DNA from: Pseudomonas rhizophila
GTDB taxonomy: Bacteria; Pseudomonadota; Gammaproteobacteria; Pseudomonadales; Pseudomonadaceae
Direction: 5' to 3'
Assembly: GCF_003033885.1 (NCBI RefSeq)
Contig: NZ_CP024081.1
Location: forward strand, 5,040,393 to 5,104,392
Length of the DNA stretch: 64,000 nt
The notes below the pieces were generated by a model. That model did no database searches. It was not told the DNA's origin and saw only the letters and a program-made list of their open reading frames with translations. Each line of letters opens with the position of its first letter. The first letter of the stretch is position 1. Made by a program: the position numbers and the translations under genes. Shown here piece after piece: positions 60,018-64,000 of the stretch.

Positions 60018-61331
60018 ATGCTCAAATGGTGCTCGCGTTCGATCTTCCTTCAAGTTGTCCTCGGATTGGTACTCGGCATCGTCTGTGGACTGACCCTTCC
60101 CGAATACTCCGCACAGCTCAAACCCCTCGGCGACGGCTTTATCAAGCTGATCAAGATGCTCATCGGCCTGATCGTGTTCTGTGTGGTAGTCAGCGGCATC
60201 TCGGGTGCCGGAGACCTCAAGAAGGTCGGGCGCATTGGCCTCAAGTCGGTCATCTACTTCGAAGTATTGACCACCATCGCCTTGGTCATCGGTCTGGTGC
60301 TTGCCTTCAGCACTGGTATCGGCAGTGGTGCGAACATCCACCTGGAACAACTCTCCAGCGCGGACATGGGGGATATCGCCCAGCGTGGCGAGCACCTGGT
60401 CACCACCACCCAGTTCCTCATGAACCTGATCCCAACCTCGGTGCTCGGGGCCTTCGCTGAAAACAACATTCTGCAAGTGCTGTTGTTCTCCGTGCTGTTT
60501 GGCAGCGCCTTGAACCTGGTGGGCGATGCAGCGTCCGGCATCTCGCGGTTGATCAACGAACTGAGCCACGTGATCTTCCGCATCATGGGCATGATCGTGC
60601 GTCTGGCCCCCATTGGGGTCTTCGGGGCCATCGCCTTCACTACCAGCAAATATGGCCTGGACTCACTGCAACACCTGGGCAGCCTGGTGGGCCTGTTCTA
60701 CCTGACCTGCATCGCCTTCGTTGCGCTGATCCTCGGCTTGGTGATGCGTGTCTCGGGCCTGCCGATGTTGCCGTTTCTCAAATACCTGCGTGAAGAGCTG
60801 CTTATCGTGCTCGGTACGGCCTCTTCCGACGCCGTGCTGCCACAGATCATGCGCAAGCTTGAGCACCTGGGGATCGGCAGTTCCACGGTCGGCCTGGTGA
60901 TTCCGACCGGCTACTCGTTCAATCTGGACGGTTTTTCGATCTATCTGACCCTGGCGATTGTGTTCATTGCCAACGCCACCGGCACACCTCTGGCCATGAG
61001 TGATTTGCTGACCATCCTGCTGGTGTCACTGATCACCTCCAAGGGCGCCCACGGGATTCCCGGCTCGGCGCTGGTGATCCTGGCTGCCACGTTGACGGCC
61101 GTCCCGGCGATCCCGGTGGTTGGCCTGGTGCTGGTACTAGCGGTGGATTGGTTCATGGGCATCGGCCGGGCCCTGACCAACCTGATTGGCAACTGCGTGG
61201 CCACCGTGGCGATTGCCCGCTGGGAAAAAGACATCGATGTCCCTCGGGCGCGCAAGGTACTGTCCGGCCAACACGGTTATACCTTCCAATCCAGGAAACC
61301 GGTGGGCACTGCCCATCAGCAGCAATTCTGA
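60018..61331 (+). CDS. DctA-family dicarboxylate/amino acid:cation symporter
   Basis: Inner-membrane SDF-family symporter of 437 residues: about eight membrane segments, the serine-rich reentrant loop (LGTASSDAVLPQIMRKLEHLG) and the PTGYSFNLDG motif, then NATGTPL. Homologs carry C4-dicarboxylates or glutamate/aspartate; the loop variant SSDAVLP cannot be assigned to one. AGGA precedes ATG 60018. Directly followed by two GntR regulators, with operator-like sites upstream, so it is probably substrate-induced. Confidence 0.9.
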   Translation: MLKWCSRSIFLQVVLGLVLGIVCGLTLPEYSAQLKPLGDGFIKLIKMLIGLIVFCVVVSGISGAGDLKKVGRIGLKSVIYFEVLTTIALVIGLVLAFSTGIGSGANIHLEQLSSADMGDIAQRGEHLVTTTQFLMNLIPTSVLGAFAENNILQVLLFSVLFGSALNLVGDAASGISRLINELSHVIFRIMGMIVRLAPIGVFGAIAFTTSKYGLDSLQHLGSLVGLFYLTCIAFVALILGLVMRVSGLPMLPFLKYLREELLIVLGTASSDAVLPQIMRKLEHLGIGSSTVGLVIPTGYSFNLDGFSIYLTLAIVFIANATGTPLAMSDLLTILLVSLITSKGAHGIPGSALVILAATLTAVPAIPVVGLVLVLAVDWFMGIGRALTNLIGNCVATVAIARWEKDIDVPRARKVLSGQHGYTFQSRKPVGTAHQQQF

Positions 61332-61390
61332 AAGACTGCGGTGCCGGCCCGCGAACCGGTACCGCCTGATTGATTTTCGAGGAGTCACCA

Positions 61391-62095
61391 GTGATCAGTT
61401 CATCAACCGTCGTCAATTCCGTAGTGGAGAAACTACGTGCCGCCCTCGCTCGGGGCCAATGGCGCTCGGGCGACATGCTGCCCGGCCAGCGCGAGCTGGC
61501 CGAGCAATTGGGCATCAGCCGACCAAGCCTGCGCGAAGCGGTGATTGTCCTGGAAACCCTGGGGCTGGTGCGTTCGATGCCCGGCAAGGGCGTCGTGGTG
61601 CTGGAGGCCAACTTCACCGACACCGCCAATGAAGGCAGCGCCATGGCCGGCGCCAGCCTGGAGGACGTGCTGCAACTGCGCTACACCCTGGAGCCTTTCA
61701 TCGTCGGTCTTGTGGCGCAATCCATCAGCAGCAAGGAGGTCGGCCAGTTGCGCCTGACCCTCATGGACATGCGCGAAGCGTTGGAGGCCAACGACAGCGA
61801 CGCCTGCGCCAATGCCTACATTGCCTTCCATGAAGAGCTGTTTGCCTTGACGTCCAACCCGATTTTTCAAAACGTGGTCCAGCAGACCAGCAACGCGCTC
61901 AAGCAAAGCGCCGATGTGTTGCGCAATTCACCCCAGCATCTGGCCGAACGCCTGGAGGAAAACGAAGCCGTGGTGCGCGCCATCCGCGCCAAGAACAGCG
62001 CCCAGGCCAGCACCGAAATGCGCCGGCATATCCTCAGGGAAGGCCAGCGCATGGGCATCGAACTGAACATTCCGGACGACAACCTCGGCACTTGA
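61391..62095 (+). CDS. FadR-subfamily GntR regulator (FCD domain), likely regulator of the symporter gene
   Basis: Regulator of 234 residues with an N-terminal winged helix-turn-helix (GQRELAEQLGISRPSLREAVIVLETLGLV) and a C-terminal FCD ligand domain (LEDVLQLRYTLEPF, CANAYIAFHEELF). This HTH subfamily binds sites of the type found at 59848 and 59934. The start is GTG 61391 with GAGGAG seven bases upstream; the ATG at 61370 lies before that site. It begins 59 nt after the symporter gene, probably in the same operon. Confidence 0.88.
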   Translation: MISSSTVVNSVVEKLRAALARGQWRSGDMLPGQRELAEQLGISRPSLREAVIVLETLGLVRSMPGKGVVVLEANFTDTANEGSAMAGASLEDVLQLRYTLEPFIVGLVAQSISSKEVGQLRLTLMDMREALEANDSDACANAYIAFHEELFALTSNPIFQNVVQQTSNALKQSADVLRNSPQHLAERLEENEAVVRAIRAKNSAQASTEMRRHILREGQRMGIELNIPDDNLGT

Positions 62096-62117
62096 GCCAC
62101 ACCCTGCGGAGACCGCC

Positions 62118-62837
62118 ATGAACAACCTCATGCCCCACCCGGATCAGCCTGAGCGTAACGTGCTCGCGTCCCTGTCGCTGCCCGGTCGGGCCGGCAAACC
62201 GTCGGTGGACGATATCTACCCGCGGATCTTCGACGCCATCCTCGAACAACGCATTGCTCCGGCCAGCCGTTTCACCGAGGAAAGCCTGGGGGATGTGTTC
62301 GGTGTCAGTCGCAGCATCATTCGCCGTGTCCTGGCGCGCCTGTCCCACCAGCAAGTGGTGATCCTGCGGCCCAACCATCGGCCCCAGGTGGCGGCACCGG
62401 ACCTGGAACAGACCCGGCAAATCCTGCATGCCCGGCGCCTGGCCGAACAGACCCTGGTGCGCCTGGCCTGCAAGGCGCCGCAGCCCAAGGACCTGCAGCG
62501 CCTACGCGATCTGATAGAGCGCGAGCGCCAGTGCCTGGATCGCGGCGAACGCGGCCCGGCGATTCGCCTGTCCGGCGAGTTTCACCTGCAATTGGCGACC
62601 ATGGCCGGGAATGCGCCGTTGGCGCAGTTTCTCGGCAACCTCGTGCCATTAACCTCGCTGGCCCTGGCGCGGCATGAGATCAAGTCCCGCAGGCATTGCG
62701 CCTGGCAGGAGCATTTGGCGATCGTAGACGCGATGGAACGTGGCAGCGTTGATCAAGCGTTGCAACTGATGAGCGAGCACCTGGACCATCTTGAACAAAA
62801 GCTGCTGATGGCCGCAGGCACCGGGACGTCAAAGTAG
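62118..62837 (+). CDS. GntR-family regulator (second, divergent type)
   Basis: Regulator of 239 residues: a longer N-terminal extension, a winged HTH with FTEESLGDVFGVSRSIIRRVLARLSHQQVV, and an FCD domain (ARRLAEQTLVRLACKA, GEFHLQLATMAGN). The HTH differs strongly from its neighbour, so it probably reads another site. GGAGA precedes ATG 62118; 22 nt separate it from the first regulator. Its end overlaps the convergent GTPase gene by 9 nt. Its target is unknown. Confidence 0.85.
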   Translation: MNNLMPHPDQPERNVLASLSLPGRAGKPSVDDIYPRIFDAILEQRIAPASRFTEESLGDVFGVSRSIIRRVLARLSHQQVVILRPNHRPQVAAPDLEQTRQILHARRLAEQTLVRLACKAPQPKDLQRLRDLIERERQCLDRGERGPAIRLSGEFHLQLATMAGNAPLAQFLGNLVPLTSLALARHEIKSRRHCAWQEHLAIVDAMERGSVDQALQLMSEHLDHLEQKLLMAAGTGTSK

Positions 62838-63797
62838 CGCGGCTTCGAAGCCTGCGCGGATCTTCTCTTCGGGCAACTCGTCGGCGATGAACACAATGAC
62901 GCTCTCCCGTGCTTCGCCTGGCGCCCATTCGGTGTCCCAGTCAAAACCGTACAGTTTGAGTACGCCCTGGAACACCAGTCGACGGGATTCGCCAGCGATG
63001 CTCAGTACCCCCTTGTAGCGCAGCAACTGCTTGCCGTGCTCCTCCAGCAACTGGTTCATGAACTCGCTGAGTTTGTCGATATCCAGCGGTTTGTCGGTGC
63101 GAAGCACGAGGCTGCTGATGCGGTCCCCGGTGCTTGCCTTGCCCACCGGTCGCAGGCTGAACCCCGCCCCCAGGTCTGCGTTGAGATTGAAGCCGCGGAT
63201 GTCGAGCAATTCGGCCAGATCGATCTTGCCGTGTTCCACCACCCTGATCGGCGCCCGTCGGTTGATCCGCGTCAGTCGTTCGCCAAGGGCTTGGACATGG
63301 GCGGCGTCCACCAGATCGGTCTTGCTCAGCAGCAGACGGTCGGCAAACCCGACCTGGGCCTGGGCAATGGCCTGGGTCAGGTGGATCTCGGCGTGAGCGG
63401 CGTCCACCAGGGTCAGGATACCGTCGAGGATGTAGCGCTCGCGCAGGTCCTCATCGATAAAAAATGTCTGGGCCACAGGGGCCGGATCGGCCAGACCGGT
63501 GCATTCGATCACCAGGCGATCAAAGGCAATTTCGCCGCTGTCCAGACGTTCGAGTAGCAGGTACAGGGCTTTGGTCAGGTCAGTGTGAATGGTGCAGCAC
63601 ACGCAGCCATTGGCCAGGGTCATGACTTGCACCGGCTCATCGCCCAATAGCTGGGTATCGATGCCGGCATCGCTGAATTCATTTTCGATCACGGCGATTT
63701 TCAGGCCGTGCTCGGCCTTGAGCAAATGACGCAAAAGGGTGGTCTTGCCGGCGCCGAGGAAGCCGCTGAGGATGGTGACCGGGATGGGAGAGGACAA
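62829..63797 (-). CDS. COG0523/CobW-family GTPase (YjiA-like metallochaperone)
   Basis: Metal-linked P-loop GTPase of 322 residues: Walker A GFLGAGKTT, the diagnostic metal motif GCVCC (NGCVCCTIHTDL), switch region ECTGLADPAP, SKTDL nucleotide motif, and a C-terminal CobW domain (LRYKGVLSIAGESRRLVFQGV). The family delivers or senses zinc, cobalt or nickel; the metal is not evident here. The start is TTG 63797 with AGGAG seven bases upstream. No Zur-box-like palindrome is obvious upstream. Confidence 0.9.
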   Translation of the reverse strand: MSSPIPVTILSGFLGAGKTTLLRHLLKAEHGLKIAVIENEFSDAGIDTQLLGDEPVQVMTLANGCVCCTIHTDLTKALYLLLERLDSGEIAFDRLVIECTGLADPAPVAQTFFIDEDLRERYILDGILTLVDAAHAEIHLTQAIAQAQVGFADRLLLSKTDLVDAAHVQALGERLTRINRRAPIRVVEHGKIDLAELLDIRGFNLNADLGAGFSLRPVGKASTGDRISSLVLRTDKPLDIDKLSEFMNQLLEEHGKQLLRYKGVLSIAGESRRLVFQGVLKLYGFDWDTEWAPGEARESVIVFIADELPEEKIRAGFEAALL

Positions 63798-63870
63798 CGT
63801 GATTCTCCTGTTGCGAAATTAAAAGAAGAGCACCGAACCCATGTGGAGGCGAGGCAAACTGTTGCGACGC

Positions 63871-63895
63871 CATCGCGAGCAGGCTCGCTCCCACA
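63871..63895. repeat. REP sequence
   Basis: Single inverted-orientation REP upstream of the GTPase gene, followed by the degenerate tandem units at 63911-64000. Confidence 0.85.
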
Positions 63896-63910
63896 AGGGG
63901 ATCGGTGGTG

Positions 63911-64000
63911 TATGCAAATGTTGAGATCCCCCCAAAACAACTGTGGGAGCGGTGGCATATGCAAATCCCGAGGCCATCCTAAAACAACTGTGGGAGCGAG
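63911..64000. repeat. Degenerate ~47-bp tandem units with half-REPs (cut by window end)
   Basis: Two units, 63911-63957 (47 bp) and 63958-64000 (cut off). Both start TATGCAAAT, have a diverged middle, and end AAAACAACTGTGGGAGCG. Same period and the same half-REP end as the array at 51474-51614, but a different body. It may continue beyond the window. Confidence 0.8.

Overview
The window is chromosomal DNA from a Pseudomonas of the fluorescens/putida type. The evidence is the GC-rich, GC3-biased coding, the gene order from pilB to glyA (close, as I remember it, to PAO1 loci PA4526-PA4604), several Pseudomonas-restricted families (DUF1780, DUF3094, PP0621, DUF6124, MorA) and more than a dozen fluorescens-type REP sequences built on GTGGGAGCGAGC. 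Most of it is core genome. There are no phage genes, no transposases, no CRISPR array and no rRNA.

Layout. 1-9800: the pilB(partial)-pilC-pilD-coaE-yacG run, two minus-strand membrane/small proteins, a DUF1780-MOSC-DUF3094-ndh run and a chemoreceptor. 9.9-10.5 kb: a minus-strand tRNA operon Asn-Pro-Lys-Pro. 10.6-16.2 kb: clpB with a sigma-32-type promoter, pgeF-rluD, and divergent bamD. 16.3-19.5 kb: PP0621 protein and the pilS-pilR two-component system. 19.5-21.3 kb: a DUF6124 gene with a structured leader, then a repeat island with a long inverted repeat. 21.3-28.7 kb: thiO and the minor-pilin/adhesin genes pilE-pilY1-pilX-pilW-pilV-fimU, with fimT divergent. 28.7-36.2 kb: ispH-fkpB-lspA-ileS-ribF-murJ. 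36.4-43.7 kb: rpsT, proB-creA, rplU-rpmA, obgE, ispB, yjdM, an iron-regulated small gene and fklB. 43.9-53.4 kb: yqhA, a Lon-like protease, a DUF3015 protein, a DUF4105 outer-membrane-type protein, a small lipoprotein, a Gre-type factor and ettA. 53.6-59.0 kb: morA (GGDEF-EAL) and glyA. 59.1-64.0 kb: an accessory segment with an AT-richer orphan gene, a DctA-type transporter, two GntR/FCD regulators and a COG0523 GTPase.

How genes fit together. PilB/C/D, the minor pilins with PilY1, and PilSR are the assembly, priming and control parts of one type IV pilus. MorA and the chemoreceptor add c-di-GMP and chemotaxis control of motility. ispH and ispB sit in isoprenoid/quinone synthesis and ndh uses the quinone. 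The dctA-gntR-gntR segment looks like a self-contained, ligand-regulated uptake unit: two FadR-type operator sequences flank the likely dctA promoter.

Less expected content: (1) the DUF6124 leader, where a long hairpin and a Shine-Dalgarno-sequestering hairpin overlap; (2) a ~0.9 kb composite palindrome whose two arms differ by compensatory changes inside an internal hairpin; (3) REP-derived tandem arrays with an exact 47-bp period at 51.5 kb, and about the same period at the window end; (4) paired operators upstream of dctA. I found no clear new multi-gene system; the leader RNA and the repeat island are the best candidates for undescribed biology. Function names rest on motif and family recognition by eye, not on database searches.
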